Shown piece by piece: positions 18,373-27,370 of a stretch of DNA of 64,000 bases; within the stretch, counting starts at the first letter, position 1; each line of letters starts with the position of its first letter. The stretch is from NCBI RefSeq assembly GCF_014490555.1, contig NZ_CP061032.1, positions 248,001-312,000 on the forward strand, read 5' to 3'. The notes under the pieces are model-generated. The model did no database searches and had not been told where the DNA came from. It saw nothing but the letters and a program-made list of their open reading frames with translations. Made by a program: the position numbers and the translations under genes. Origin of the DNA: Corynebacterium lujinxingii. Its GTDB lineage: Bacteria > Actinomycetota > Actinomycetes > Mycobacteriales > Mycobacteriaceae.

Positions 18373-19751
18373 TGAACATCGCGATCATCGGCGCAGGCCT
18401 GGCAGGGCTGACCGCCGCCTACGAACTGCGCAACTCTGGCAACAAGGTCGACGTCTACGAGGCGACCGACCGCCTCGGCGGCAAGCTTTACACCGTCGCG
18501 TTCGAGGCCGGCCCGACCGACATGGGCGCCGAAGCGTTCATGGCACGACGCAAGGATGCCGTGGAGTTTTTCACCGAGGTCGGCGTCGGCGACTCCCTGG
18601 TCGAGCCGTCCGGCCTGCGCTCGCTGGTCTGGGTCGACGGCGAAGCCCGCGGCCTGCCCACCGGCGGCGTGATGGGCATCCCATCCCACTCGGAAACGGT
18701 CAAGCACCTAGTCAGCGACGAGACCGCGCAGCGTATCGACGACGAAGCCAACCGCGCGGGCTTCACCTGGGACACCGGCGGCGACATGAACGCCGGCAAG
18801 CTTGTGCGCGACCGTTACGGCGACGAGGTGGTGGACAACATCGTCTCCGCCCTGCTTGGCGGGGTGTACTCCTGCACCGCCGACGACCTCGGCGTGCGCG
18901 CCACCATCCCGCAACTCGCCGCCGAGCTCGACCGGCTGGCCGAGGCCGGCGACCGCACCGTGCACCTGTCCACCGCCATCGCCAACCTGGAGCGCTCCCG
19001 TAAGGAGATGCCAACCGGTCAGGGCGCGGTGTTCAACGCGTTCCGCAACGGCTACCAGGAGCTCTACGAAACGCTGGCGGAGAAGTCGGGGGCGGATATA
19101 TACATCGACGCGTTTGTGTCGTCGATAAGCCGCGAAGGCGAGGGTTTCCGGATCAAGGGCGGCGAGGACACCGTCTACGACCACGTCATCCTCGCAGTGC
19201 CCGCACCGACCGCGGCGCTGCTGCTCAAGGAGATCGCACCTGAGGCTGCGGAGAAGCTGCAGACGGTGCAACTGGCCAACTCTGCGGTCGTCGGCATGCG
19301 GTTCGCCACCGACGAGGGGCTGCCGGAAAACTCCGGCGTGCTCGTCGCAAACGGCGCCGAGGACGTGAAGGCGAAGGCGTTTACCCTGTCGTCGCGTAAG
19401 TGGCCGCACCTCGCCGAGCGCGGCGGGGCGCTCGTGCGCGCAAGTTTCGGCCGCTTCGGCGACAACATCGCACTCACCGCGACCGAGGACGACCTCGTCG
19501 ACTGGGCCCTCGACGACCTCAAAACCGTCACCGGCTTCGACGGCCGCGAGGCAGGCCTTGAGGAGATCTACGTGCAGCGCTGGTTCGGCGGGCTTCCGCG
19601 TTTCGACGAACACCACCTAGACACCGTCGCCGCCGTGCGCTCACTTCTCGACGACGTCGCCGGCATCTCCGTCACCGGCGCCTGGGCCAGCGGCGTGGGC
19701 GTGCCGGCTGTAGTGGCGGACGCGCGTGTCGTCGCCAAGCAACTGCTCTAA
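18372..19751 (+). CDS. hemY: Coproporphyrinogen/protoporphyrinogen oxidase (HemY type)
   Basis: 459 aa with the FAD dinucleotide motif IGAGLAGLTAAYELRNSG followed by EATDRLGGKLYT, and a C-terminal FAD segment near VTGAWASGVGVPAV. In actinobacteria the HemY-type enzyme oxidises coproporphyrinogen III to coproporphyrin III (also called CgoX) in the coproporphyrin-dependent branch; no ferrochelatase or HemQ gene is in this window. The stop overlaps the stop of the convergent VapC gene by 4 bases, leaving no space for an intergenic terminator. Confidence 0.93.
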   Translation: MNIAIIGAGLAGLTAAYELRNSGNKVDVYEATDRLGGKLYTVAFEAGPTDMGAEAFMARRKDAVEFFTEVGVGDSLVEPSGLRSLVWVDGEARGLPTGGVMGIPSHSETVKHLVSDETAQRIDDEANRAGFTWDTGGDMNAGKLVRDRYGDEVVDNIVSALLGGVYSCTADDLGVRATIPQLAAELDRLAEAGDRTVHLSTAIANLERSRKEMPTGQGAVFNAFRNGYQELYETLAEKSGADIYIDAFVSSISREGEGFRIKGGEDTVYDHVILAVPAPTAALLLKEIAPEAAEKLQTVQLANSAVVGMRFATDEGLPENSGVLVANGAEDVKAKAFTLSSRKWPHLAERGGALVRASFGRFGDNIALTATEDDLVDWALDDLKTVTGFDGREAGLEEIYVQRWFGGLPRFDEHHLDTVAAVRSLLDDVAGISVTGAWASGVGVPAVVADARVVAKQLL

Positions 19752-20167
19752 GCCCACGGGTCGATGAGTTCGACGCCCGCGCCCTCGAAGTCCTTCTGGT
19801 TGCGCGTGGCGAGTGGCGCGTCGTGGGCGCGGCAAATCGCGGCGATCATCGCATCCGCGTCGTGGATGGGTCGCCCCATGGCGCTGCGGGTGGTTACTAT
19901 CTCGCCGTACTCCCAGGCAGCCTCGGTGCCGAAAGGGAGAATGCCGCGTCGGTACTCGAAGTTGGATAGCTGCCAGAAGACAGCGTGCTGAATCTCGTTT
20001 CGACGTGAACCATCTGGTAGACGTTTCACGCCACGAACAATTTCGCCGACCGTGATCGCGGTAATGAACTGTTGGGCATTTGCATTGGTGGCCCAACGTA
20101 TGACGTTTCCGTCCGGATTCTTGCGACTCAGTTCTGAAACAACGTTCGTGTCGAGAACGATCATCAT
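19748..20167 (-). CDS. vapC: PIN-domain ribonuclease toxin, VapC/FitB family
   Basis: 139 aa from ATG 20167, with a second ATG right after it. The PIN-domain acidic residues are visible: LDTNVVSELS at the N-terminus, Glu in ITVGEIVRGV, and Asp in IHDADAMIAA plus LATRNQKDFEG. The toxin would cleave RNA. It overlaps the antitoxin stop by 4 bases (ATGA). The pair sits between hemY and the DedA gene, on the opposite strand to the haem operon, so it looks like an insertion. Confidence 0.9.
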   Translation of the reverse strand: MMIVLDTNVVSELSRKNPDGNVIRWATNANAQQFITAITVGEIVRGVKRLPDGSRRNEIQHAVFWQLSNFEYRRGILPFGTEAAWEYGEIVTTRSAMGRPIHDADAMIAAICRAHDAPLATRNQKDFEGAGVELIDPWA

Positions 20168-20475
20168 CGACCGCCACGACGCGCAGCGATAACCTCATCC
20201 ACGGCATCTGCGAAGTCATCCAATCCGCCAAAATCTCGGCCGAGCTGGTAGAACTCGAGACCTACGTTTACTGGGCGGACGGCTTCTTCCAAGATATGCC
20301 GGATTTCCGCCTCCATAGATCGACCGTTCATGCTCGCTTGAAGCTTGATCTTGCGCCGTACCCTTTCATCCACCCCTCGAATGGTGAGCGTGGCGGTCTT
20401 TGCCGGCTTCTCTGCAACTGTGGTCGCCGTCCGCTTCACCGAGCGAGTTTCGGTTCCCTTATCGATCGTCGTCAT
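20164..20475 (-). CDS. vapB: FitA/VapB-like ribbon-helix-helix antitoxin
   Basis: 103 aa from ATG 20475, chosen because GGGGAGAG lies just upstream; ATG 20490 is possible. A charged ~25-residue N-terminus precedes the FitA-type ribbon-helix-helix (ATLTIRGVDERVRRKIKLQA, then NGRSMEAEIRHILEEAV), a DNA-binding fold that should autoregulate the operon. The C-terminal part probably folds on the toxin. The gene order antitoxin then toxin is standard. Confidence 0.87.
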   Translation of the reverse strand: MTTIDKGTETRSVKRTATTVAEKPAKTATLTIRGVDERVRRKIKLQASMNGRSMEAEIRHILEEAVRPVNVGLEFYQLGRDFGGLDDFADAVDEVIAARRGGR

Positions 20476-20576
20476 GATCTCTCCCCTCATCCCGCATTGA
20501 TGCAGTCATAATGCTAGCAACCGCGCGCGACATGCGGCTAGGGGCAAAAGTGTCTTGTCCGCTAGGTTGAACACCT

Positions 20577-21338
20577 ATGGAGCAACACGCCAACGAGCGC
20601 GGCACCGCCGAAGCCGCCGAGAAGGAATGGTGGGAAGAAGAAGGCCTGCCGTGGAACGGCAAGCCCACCAAGGCTGACTACTGGTGCCTTGGCTGGTTCG
20701 GTTTCGTCGGCATCTTCGGCCTAGCGATGATCCCGCTGCGTGCCTGGCTGCTCGGCCTGCACCCGCCGGTGCTGCTGGCGCTGACCGGCTCGCGCGTGGG
20801 TGCCGCGTCTACCGGCGCGTTGGCGGCGGTGGGGGAGGCGCCCTATTGGTTGATCTACCTGCTCATCGGTTCGCTCGTGAACATCAAGTTCGACTGGATC
20901 TACTGGTGGGCCGGCAAACTGTGGGGCCGCGGCATCTTGGACGTCCAGGCTGCGAACTCGAAACGGACCGCGAAGAATATCGCGCGCGTGGAATCCTGGG
21001 CGATCAAACTCGGCTGGGTGGGCATCTTCCTGGCCTATGTGCCCATCCCGCTGCCGATCGCCTTTGTGGTGTTCGTGTTCATGGGCATCTCCGGTATGCC
21101 GCTGTGGAAGTTCATGGTGCTGAACTTCATCTCAAAGACCATCTGGTCGTTCCTCTACCTTGGTTTGGGCTGGTGGATCGGCGAGCCAGTCGTGGACGTG
21201 TTGGACCAGTACGCGAAGGTGGCCAACTGGGTCGCGATTGCGCTGCTCGTGGTGGTGTTTGTCGGCATCTTCAGGAACCAGTCGAAGAAAAAGTCCGCCG
21301 CCGAGGCCGTGGGCAACGAACTCGAGGCAGGTAAGTAG
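20577..21338 (+). CDS. DedA/VTT-family membrane protein
   Basis: 253 aa from ATG 20577. After a ~30-residue acidic, Trp-rich N-terminus come hydrophobic segments typical of the DedA (VTT) fold: WFGFVGIFGLAMIPLRAWL, APYWLIYLLIGSLVNI, a re-entrant GWVGIFLAYVPIPLPIAFV, MPLWKFMVLNFISKTIWSFLYL and a C-terminal ANWVAIALLVVVFVGIF. DedA proteins act in lipid (undecaprenyl-phosphate or phospholipid) movement across the inner membrane. It ends in a repeat element that separates it from the convergent gene. Confidence 0.8.
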   Translation: MEQHANERGTAEAAEKEWWEEEGLPWNGKPTKADYWCLGWFGFVGIFGLAMIPLRAWLLGLHPPVLLALTGSRVGAASTGALAAVGEAPYWLIYLLIGSLVNIKFDWIYWWAGKLWGRGILDVQAANSKRTAKNIARVESWAIKLGWVGIFLAYVPIPLPIAFVVFVFMGISGMPLWKFMVLNFISKTIWSFLYLGLGWWIGEPVVDVLDQYAKVANWVAIALLVVVFVGIFRNQSKKKSAAEAVGNELEAGK

Positions 21339-21355
21339 CCGGGGACTGGGTCCGC

Positions 21356-21479
21356 AAAATAGTTCCACACTGGTGCGAGAAGGTGTGGAACTTTTTTGGT
21401 TCTACTCGCCGACGACCTGGGGAAACGCAGCCGAGGTGGCGCGATGTAGTGAAGAAAGTTCCCCGGCCGGGAACTTTTT
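21356..21479. repeat. Double-hairpin repeat, copy A
   Basis: About 124 bp made of two inverted repeats, each flanked by A-rich or T-rich ends: AGTTCCACAC…GTGTGGAACTTTTTT (21360–21397), then AAGAAAGTTCCCCGG…GGGAACTTTTT (21452–21479). The distance from GGAACT of the first to AAGAAAG of the second is 65 bases, identical in copies B and C. The linker shares CTGGGGAAA. It fills the gap between two tail-to-tail genes and can act as a bidirectional terminator. Confidence 0.8.
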
Positions 21480-21504
21480 CGGCCGGCTAGGCGGGCCAGG
21501 GGCG

Positions 21505-22344
21505 CTAGTCCCGGTTGACCACGACGGTGGAGAAGTCCTCGTCGCCGCGGCCGGCATCCTGCTGTTGCTCCAGCGACGCGAGCGCCGCGGCGACGGCCGG
21601 CAGGTCCTGGTCGGCAGAGTCGAGCATCAACCTCGCGTCCTTGGCGATGGCGTCGGCGGTGAAGTCGCCGGGGGAAGTGGAGCGCTCGCCGAGCAAGAAC
21701 GGCGCCTTCATGTTCACAATGAATTCCAGGCCGGTGGAGCCGAGCATGTCCACAACCTGCTCCTCCGACAACCCCTGGGATTCGCCCAACACCAATGCCT
21801 CCTTGAACCCCTCGATGGTCACGGCCAGGGCGAGATTGGCCAGGAGCTTTCCGGTGGCGGCTGCGGCGGCGGTGTCGACCACTTTGAGACGCTCCGGGTT
21901 GGCGGCGGCCCAGGGGGCGACGACGTCGGCGACGTGGGATCGTCGAGAAGCATCGGCACCGCCGACGTAGACGCCCAACTTGCCGGCGCGGGCGGGCGGC
22001 AGCGAACCGACGACCGGGGTGTGGACGTAGCCGGGCACGGCGTCTGCAAACTCGGCGGCGTCGGCGGGGGAGATCGTGGTGGCATCGGCCCAGGTCACGC
22101 CGTCAGGGATCAGCCCGGGCTCGATGACGACCTCGCGCACCGTGTCCGGGCCGAACAGGGAAGTGATGACAAGGTCGGCGCCCGCAACCGCCTCGGCGGG
22201 CGAGCTGGCAGCCGTTGCGCCGCGTTCCACCAGCGGTTCGGTCTTGGAGGCGGTGCGGTTCCAGACGGTGAGGGTGTGGTCGTCGACAAGCTTGAGCGCG
22301 AGCTCAGTTCCCATGCGGCCGAGGCCTAAAAACGCGATATTCAT
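21505..22344 (-). CDS. NAD(P)-dependent beta-hydroxyacid dehydrogenase (3-hydroxyisobutyrate dehydrogenase family)
   Basis: 279 aa from ATG 22344 (MNIAFLGLGRMGTELALKL), the first start that leaves a complete Rossmann fold. The GLGRMG loop binds the cofactor. The active-site region TGKLLANLALAVTIEGFKEAL contains the conserved Lys/Asn face of the family. Substrate cannot be assigned; imine reductases and glyoxylate reductases share the fold. It is divergent from hemL with a 20-bp gap, so the two promoters must overlap the coding ends. Confidence 0.85.
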   Translation of the reverse strand: MNIAFLGLGRMGTELALKLVDDHTLTVWNRTASKTEPLVERGATAASSPAEAVAGADLVITSLFGPDTVREVVIEPGLIPDGVTWADATTISPADAAEFADAVPGYVHTPVVGSLPPARAGKLGVYVGGADASRRSHVADVVAPWAAANPERLKVVDTAAAAATGKLLANLALAVTIEGFKEALVLGESQGLSEEQVVDMLGSTGLEFIVNMKAPFLLGERSTSPGDFTADAIAKDARLMLDSADQDLPAVAAALASLEQQQDAGRGDEDFSTVVVNRD

Positions 22345-22364
22345 ATGGCCTACGATAGACAACC

Positions 22365-23681
22365 ATGACTTCGCAGAACCCGACTTCAGGCAACACCCAG
22401 CGCTCGGCCGAATTGTTCGAGCGTGCACAACGGTATACCCCGGGCGGTGTGAACTCCCCGGTGCGCGGCTTCGGCTCGGTCGGCGGCCAGACCCGCTTTA
22501 TCGAGAGCGCGCACGGCTCGAAACTTATCGACGTCGACGGCAACTCCTATGTCGACCTCGTCTGCTCCTGGGGCCCGATGGTGCACGGCAACGCGCACCC
22601 GCAGATCGTCGAAGCCGTGGAGAAAGCCCTGGTCAAGGGCTTAAGCTTCGGTGCGCCGACGGAGGCGGAGATTGAGATCGCCGAGCACATCGTGGCCCGC
22701 ACGTCTGTCGACGAGGTGCGCATGGTCAACTCCGGTACCGAGGCGACCATGTCCGCGGTGCGGCTGGCGCGCGGATTCACGGGCCGGTCGAAGATCATCA
22801 AGTTCGAGGGCTGCTACCACGGCCACGTCGACGCACTGCTGGCCAGCGCTGGTTCCGGCATCGCGACGTTTTCCCTCCCGGATTCCCCGGGCGTGACCGG
22901 CGCGCAGGCCGCGGACACGATCGTCGTGCCGTACAACGACATCGAGGCCGTCGAGCGCGCGTTCCGCGAGAACGAAGGCGAGATCGCCGCAGTGATCACC
23001 GAGGCAGCCGCCGGCAACATGGGCACCGTCGCGCCGCAGAACGACTTCAACGGGCGCCTGAAAGAGGTCGCGCATCTCAACGGGGCGCTGCTCATTATCG
23101 ACGAAGTGATGACCGGCTTCCGCACCTCCTACTCCGGTTGGTACGGCGTGGATCACGTCGCGGGGGACCTGACCACGTTTGGCAAGGTCGTCTCCGGCGG
23201 CCTGCCGGCGGCGGCGTTCGGTGGCCGCCGCGACATCATGGAGCACCTCGCTCCGAACGGACCCGTCTATCAGGCAGGCACGCTGTCCGGTAACCCGGTG
23301 GCGATGGCGTCGGGTCTGGCATCACTCAAGCTTGCTGACGAAACCATCTACCCGGTGCTCCAGCGCAACGCCGACACGCTGGCGCAGCTTGTCGACGATG
23401 CGCTGACCCGTGAAGGCGTCGCCCACCACATCCAGCGCGCCGCGACAATGCTGTCTGTCCGCTTTGCCGAGGGCGAGGGCCACAACTTCGCCGACATGCA
23501 GGCCGCGGACACCTTCCGCTACGCCCCGTTCTTCCACGCGCTGCTGGACAACGGCGTCTACGCCCCGCCGAGCGCGTTCGAGACCTGGTTCGTCTCCACG
23601 GCGCTGACCGACGAGGACTTCGGCCGTATCGAGGACGCACTGGCCGTGGCCGCCAAGGCCGCAGCGCAGGCGGAGGCGTAA
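22365..23681 (+). CDS. hemL: Glutamate-1-semialdehyde 2,1-aminomutase
   Basis: 438 aa. The PLP lysine lies in [18 protein letters not shown], and other aminotransferase class III signatures are present ([33 protein letters not shown]). It converts glutamate-1-semialdehyde to 5-aminolevulinate, completing the C5 entry begun by HemA. It heads a + strand run that continues into the cytochrome c maturation genes (three bases to the next start). Confidence 0.96.
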   Translation: MTSQNPTSGNTQRSAELFERAQRYTPGGVNSPVRGFGSVGGQTRFIESAHGSKLIDVDGNSYVDLVCSWGPMVHGNAHPQIVEAVEKALVKGLSFGAPTEAEIEIAEHIVARTSVDEVRMVNSGTEATMSAVRLARGFTGRSKIIKFEGCYHGHVDALLASAGSGIATFSLPDSPGVTGAQAADTIVVPYNDIEAVERAFRENEGEIAAVITEAAAGNMGTVAPQNDFNGRLKEVAHLNGALLIIDEVMTGFRTSYSGWYGVDHVAGDLTTFGKVVSGGLPAAAFGGRRDIMEHLAPNGPVYQAGTLSGNPVAMASGLASLKLADETIYPVLQRNADTLAQLVDDALTREGVAHHIQRAATMLSVRFAEGEGHNFADMQAADTFRYAPFFHALLDNGVYAPPSAFETWFVSTALTDEDFGRIEDALAVAAKAAAQAEA

Positions 23682-23684
23682 CCC

Positions 23685-24314
23685 GTGAGCGATGCGCTGA
23701 ACCCGGGCGGTGCCGCCCGCACCACGGTGCACCTCGTGCGCCACGGCGAGGTGTTCAACCCGCAGAGGATCCTCTACGGGCGCATGCCGGGCTACCACCT
23801 GTCGTCGCGCGGGCAGTCCATGGCGCGGGTGACCTCTCAATTCTTCGAGGGCCGCGACGTGACCTACCTGGCGGCGAGCCCGCTGGAGCGCGCGCAGGAG
23901 ACCGCCTACCCGATCGCGGAGGTCACCGGCTGCGAACTGCAGACCTGCGACGACATCATCGAGGCCGGTAACACCTTCGAAGGCCTGCGCACCAAGGGTT
24001 TGCGCACCCAGCTGGCCAACCCGATCCGCTGGCGGCACATGACCAACCCGCTTAAACCCAGCTGGGGTGAGTCCTACGACGAGATCCTCGAGCGCATGTG
24101 GGGCGCCTTGATCGACGCCCGCGACATCGCCGACGGCCATGAGGCGGTGCTGGTGAGCCACCAGTTGCCCATCGTCATGGTGCAGCGCCAGGTTCAGGGC
24201 AAGCCGCTGGCGCACATGAGCCGCAAGTGCGACCTGGCCAGCGTGACGTCACTTGTGTTTGAAGGCGGCCGTGTTGTTGACTGGGCGTACAACACCCCAG
24301 CCCAGGAGATTTAA
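23685..24314 (+). CDS. Histidine phosphatase (phosphoglycerate mutase-like)
   Basis: 209 aa from GTG 23685. The catalytic RHG motif is in TVHLVRHGEVFNPQ, the second His region is VLVSHQLPI and the general acid lies in the LAASPLERAQETAYP segment. This branch contains broad-specificity phosphatases rather than glycolytic mutases. It sits between hemL and the ResA-like gene in many actinobacteria. Substrate unknown. Confidence 0.85.
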   Translation: MSDALNPGGAARTTVHLVRHGEVFNPQRILYGRMPGYHLSSRGQSMARVTSQFFEGRDVTYLAASPLERAQETAYPIAEVTGCELQTCDDIIEAGNTFEGLRTKGLRTQLANPIRWRHMTNPLKPSWGESYDEILERMWGALIDARDIADGHEAVLVSHQLPIVMVQRQVQGKPLAHMSRKCDLASVTSLVFEGGRVVDWAYNTPAQEI

Positions 24315-24320
24315 AAAGGT

Positions 24321-24908
24321 ATGACCGAGAAGCGAAAGCTCGTCGCCGCGGTGTGCTGCGCGGCAGCGTTGGCTGTGTCAGCGTGTTCCAACGCATCGAC
24401 GGACCAGGGCGGCACCTTCTCGTTCCACTCCCCGGGCGGGCAGACCGAGATCACCTACGACGAGGCCGATCGCCAGCCGCTTGCCGGTTTCGAGGGCGAG
24501 TCGCTCATGGAGCCGGATAAGACCATCGCGCTGTCGGACTTTGCGGGCCAGATCGTGGTGCTCAACGCCTGGGGTCAGTGGTGCGCGCCGTGCCGTGCGG
24601 AGGTGGACGACCTGCAAGCAGTCCACGAGCGCCTGCAGGCTCAGGGCGACGGCACCGTGCTGGGCATCAACGTGCGCGACAGCAACGCGGAAATTGCCCG
24701 GGACTTCGTCAAAGACAACGGCGTGACCTACCCGTCCATTTACGACCCGCCGTTTAAGACCGCGGCCTCGCTTGGCGGCGTGCCGTCCTCGGTGATCCCG
24801 ACGACGATCGTGCTGGATAAACAGCACCGCCCGGCCGCGGTGTTCCTGCGTGAGATCACCGCAGACGACCTGATCGAGGTAGTCGACCGCCTCGCCGGGG
24901 AGGCGTAG
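24321..24908 (+). CDS. Thiol-disulfide lipoprotein, ResA/TlpA/CcsX-like
   Basis: 195 aa. The N-terminus MTEKRKLVAAVCCAAALAV is a lipoprotein signal with lipobox VSAC (Cys about 21). The thioredoxin-fold active site is WGQWCAPCRAE, with CAPC as the redox pair, and the cis-Pro region is SSVIPTTIVLD. It should reduce the apocytochrome CXXCH cysteines at the outer face of the membrane, fed with electrons by CcdA, whose gene starts directly after this stop. Confidence 0.9.
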   Translation: MTEKRKLVAAVCCAAALAVSACSNASTDQGGTFSFHSPGGQTEITYDEADRQPLAGFEGESLMEPDKTIALSDFAGQIVVLNAWGQWCAPCRAEVDDLQAVHERLQAQGDGTVLGINVRDSNAEIARDFVKDNGVTYPSIYDPPFKTAASLGGVPSSVIPTTIVLDKQHRPAAVFLREITADDLIEVVDRLAGEA

Positions 24909-25682
24909 GTGGGGTTTGCCGATCTCGTCGCCGACGGCCCGCTGCTGCTCGGACTACTCGCAGCCGCACTCGCCGGGCTCGTTTCCTTCGCCTCGCCGTG
25001 CGTGATCCCGCTGGTGCCGGGCTACATCTCCTATCTCACCGGTGTCGTCGGGGGCGAGATGACGCTTGACGACGACGGACCCCGCGTCTCCCGAAAGCAC
25101 TGGGCCGTCGCCGGTGCCGCGATGTTGTTCATCGCCGGGTTCACCGTCGTGTTCGTGCTGGCCACCGTCACCGTGTTCGGCGCGGTCAGCGCGATCCAGC
25201 TCAACGCGCAAACACTCACCCGCATCGGCGGGGTGGTCACCATCCTCATGGGCCTGGTGTTCATGGGGGCCGTGCCCGCGCTGCAGCGCGACACCCGCAT
25301 GAGCCCGAAGAAATGGACCACCATCTTCGGCGCGCCGCTGCTCGGCGGGATTTTCGCGCTCGGGTGGACGCCGTGCCTCGGCCCGACGCTCGCCTCGATC
25401 ATCTCGGTGTCCGTGGGCACCCAGGGCTTTACCGCGGTGCGCGGCGTGGTGCTCGTTATCGCGTACTGCATCGGGCTGGGCCTACCGTTTCTGCTGGTCG
25501 CGCTCGGCTCGTCAAAAGCCGTGCGCAGCATCGACGTGCTGCGCCGCCACTCGCGCGGCATCCAGATCGCCGGCGGCATCGCCATGATCGCTGTCGGCAT
25601 CATGCTGCTCACCGGCGCCTGGGACCTGTTCATCGGTTGGAGCCGCGAGCTGGTCGACGGATTCGGAGGGGTGATCATCTAA
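24909..25682 (+). CDS. ccdA: Cytochrome c biogenesis protein CcdA
   Basis: 257 aa from GTG 24909, six membrane segments. The two redox-active cysteines are in FASPCVIPLVPGY (helix 1) and GWTPCLGPTLASI (helix 4), each followed by the Pro-rich turn of the family. CcdA passes electrons from cytosolic thioredoxin to the extracytoplasmic ResA-like protein. It is coupled by zero spacing to both neighbours. Confidence 0.94.
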   Translation: MGFADLVADGPLLLGLLAAALAGLVSFASPCVIPLVPGYISYLTGVVGGEMTLDDDGPRVSRKHWAVAGAAMLFIAGFTVVFVLATVTVFGAVSAIQLNAQTLTRIGGVVTILMGLVFMGAVPALQRDTRMSPKKWTTIFGAPLLGGIFALGWTPCLGPTLASIISVSVGTQGFTAVRGVVLVIAYCIGLGLPFLLVALGSSKAVRSIDVLRRHSRGIQIAGGIAMIAVGIMLLTGAWDLFIGWSRELVDGFGGVII

Positions 25683-27341
25683 ATGAAGACGGCACAGACC
25701 TGGCTGCGCAAGGCGTGGCACTGGCTCACCAGCATGCGCACCGCGCTGATCCTGCTGTTCATCCTCGCGCTCGCGTCCGTGCCGGGCGCCCTGCTGCCGC
25801 AGCGCCAGGTCAGCGCCTCCTTGGTCGACGACTACCTGCGCGCCAACCCGGCGATGGGCCCGATCTACGACCGGCTGCAACTCTTCGACGTGTTCAGCTC
25901 CACCTGGTTCGTTGCCATCGTCATGCTGCTGATGATCTCCCTGATCGGCTGCATCATCCCGCGCTCCATCGACCACTGGCGCGCCTACAACGCCAAGCCG
26001 ACCCGCGCGCCGCGCTACCTCACCCGCATGCCCATGCATGCGGAGGGGGAGGTTGACGGGGAGCGGGAGGTCGTCGATAAGCGAGTGCGCTCGGTGTTGA
26101 AACGCTGGCACACCGCCTCCTACAAACCGGACGAGGACCGCGCAGGCGTGTACTCCATCTCCGCGGAGCGTGGCTACACCCGCGAGCTGATGAACCTGAT
26201 TTTCCACATCGGCATCGTCGGCATGATCGTCACCTTCGCCGCCGGCCGCATGGTGTTCTACGAGGGGCAGGCGATTGTGGTCACCAACTCCGAATCCGAA
26301 AACGCCATCCCCGTTGAGCAATCGCGCGTGTTCTGCAACACCTCGCCCGCCAACTTCGACGTCTTCCGCGCCGGGCCGTTTTTCGACGGGACCGGCCTGA
26401 CCCCGTTCTGCTTCGAATCCCAAGACTTCAAGGCCAAGTACCTCAACAACGGCCAGGCCAACGAGTTCAGCTCCGATGTCACCTACACCGACGACGTGAA
26501 CCGCCCGCAGGACGAGTGGGACCACGCCAGCCTGCAGGTCAACAGCCCGCTGCGCTTAGGCGGCGACCGCATCTACCTTCAGGGCCACGGCTTCGCCCCG
26601 CAGATCACCATCATCTGGCCGAACGGGGAGACCCGCACCCAGATGGTGCAATTTAGGCCCACCGATGTGACCACGTTCCTGTCCTCCGGCGTGATGCGTT
26701 TCGACCCGCCGGCCGGCATGTACCCGGACCTGGCGGAGCGCCGCGAGAACCAGATCGCCATCGAGGGCAACTTCGCGCCCACGGCCGACTGGACCGGCCC
26801 GAACGGCGACCAGCTGCAGTCTGCGTTCCCGACGATGGACGACCCGGCGATCTCCGTCGACGTCTACGTCGGCGACGCCGGCTTGGATACCGGCCGGCCG
26901 CAGAACATCTTCACGCTCGACCAGGCGCTTGTCGCCGAAGGCCTGCTGCAGAAGGTCACCCGCGTCCAACTCACCCCCGGGTCGGAGGCCACCGTGGACA
27001 CCGGCGACGGCGAGGTGAAGGTGCGTTTCGACGGCGCCGCCGAGTACGCCAACTACCAAATCTCGCACGACCCGACGCAGGTGTGGGCACTGGTGGCCAC
27101 AACGATCATGCTGCTCGCGCTCGCCGGCTCGCTCGCGATCAAACGCCGCCGCATCTGGGTGCGCCTGCGCCCCGCCGACACCCCCGGCCACACACTCGTG
27201 GAGATCGCCGGCCTGGCCCGCACCGACCGCGCCGGCTGGGGCCGCGAGTTCGACGAGATCGCAGCGGAGCTTCTTCACGACGACACCCACCTCGACCGTC
27301 GCGACGACGAAGAGGAATTCGACCCCTATGACCTTGGATAA
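25683..27341 (+). CDS. resB: ResB/Ccs1 cytochrome c maturation protein
   Basis: 552 aa. Membrane segments near residues 16–38 (TSMRTALILLFILALASVPGALLP), 75–97, 165–187 and a last one around AAL VATTIMLLALAGSLAI near 470, with a large extracytoplasmic domain between the third and fourth. These are hallmarks of ResB, the partner of CcsA in the System II haem lyase. It exports haem and joins it to apocytochrome c. The C-terminal cytoplasmic tail is acidic. Confidence 0.93.
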   Translation: MKTAQTWLRKAWHWLTSMRTALILLFILALASVPGALLPQRQVSASLVDDYLRANPAMGPIYDRLQLFDVFSSTWFVAIVMLLMISLIGCIIPRSIDHWRAYNAKPTRAPRYLTRMPMHAEGEVDGEREVVDKRVRSVLKRWHTASYKPDEDRAGVYSISAERGYTRELMNLIFHIGIVGMIVTFAAGRMVFYEGQAIVVTNSESENAIPVEQSRVFCNTSPANFDVFRAGPFFDGTGLTPFCFESQDFKAKYLNNGQANEFSSDVTYTDDVNRPQDEWDHASLQVNSPLRLGGDRIYLQGHGFAPQITIIWPNGETRTQMVQFRPTDVTTFLSSGVMRFDPPAGMYPDLAERRENQIAIEGNFAPTADWTGPNGDQLQSAFPTMDDPAISVDVYVGDAGLDTGRPQNIFTLDQALVAEGLLQKVTRVQLTPGSEATVDTGDGEVKVRFDGAAEYANYQISHDPTQVWALVATTIMLLALAGSLAIKRRRIWVRLRPADTPGHTLVEIAGLARTDRAGWGREFDEIAAELLHDDTHLDRRDDEEEFDPYDLG

Positions 27342-27370
27342 CAGGGGGCCGGTGGAGTAGGTTAAGACCC

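Noticed and set aside
21160..22329. 389-codon plus-strand frame
   Set aside because: It runs through the repeat element and antisense to the hydroxyacid dehydrogenase; no family features and biased Gly/Val/Arg composition from the GC-rich opposite strand.
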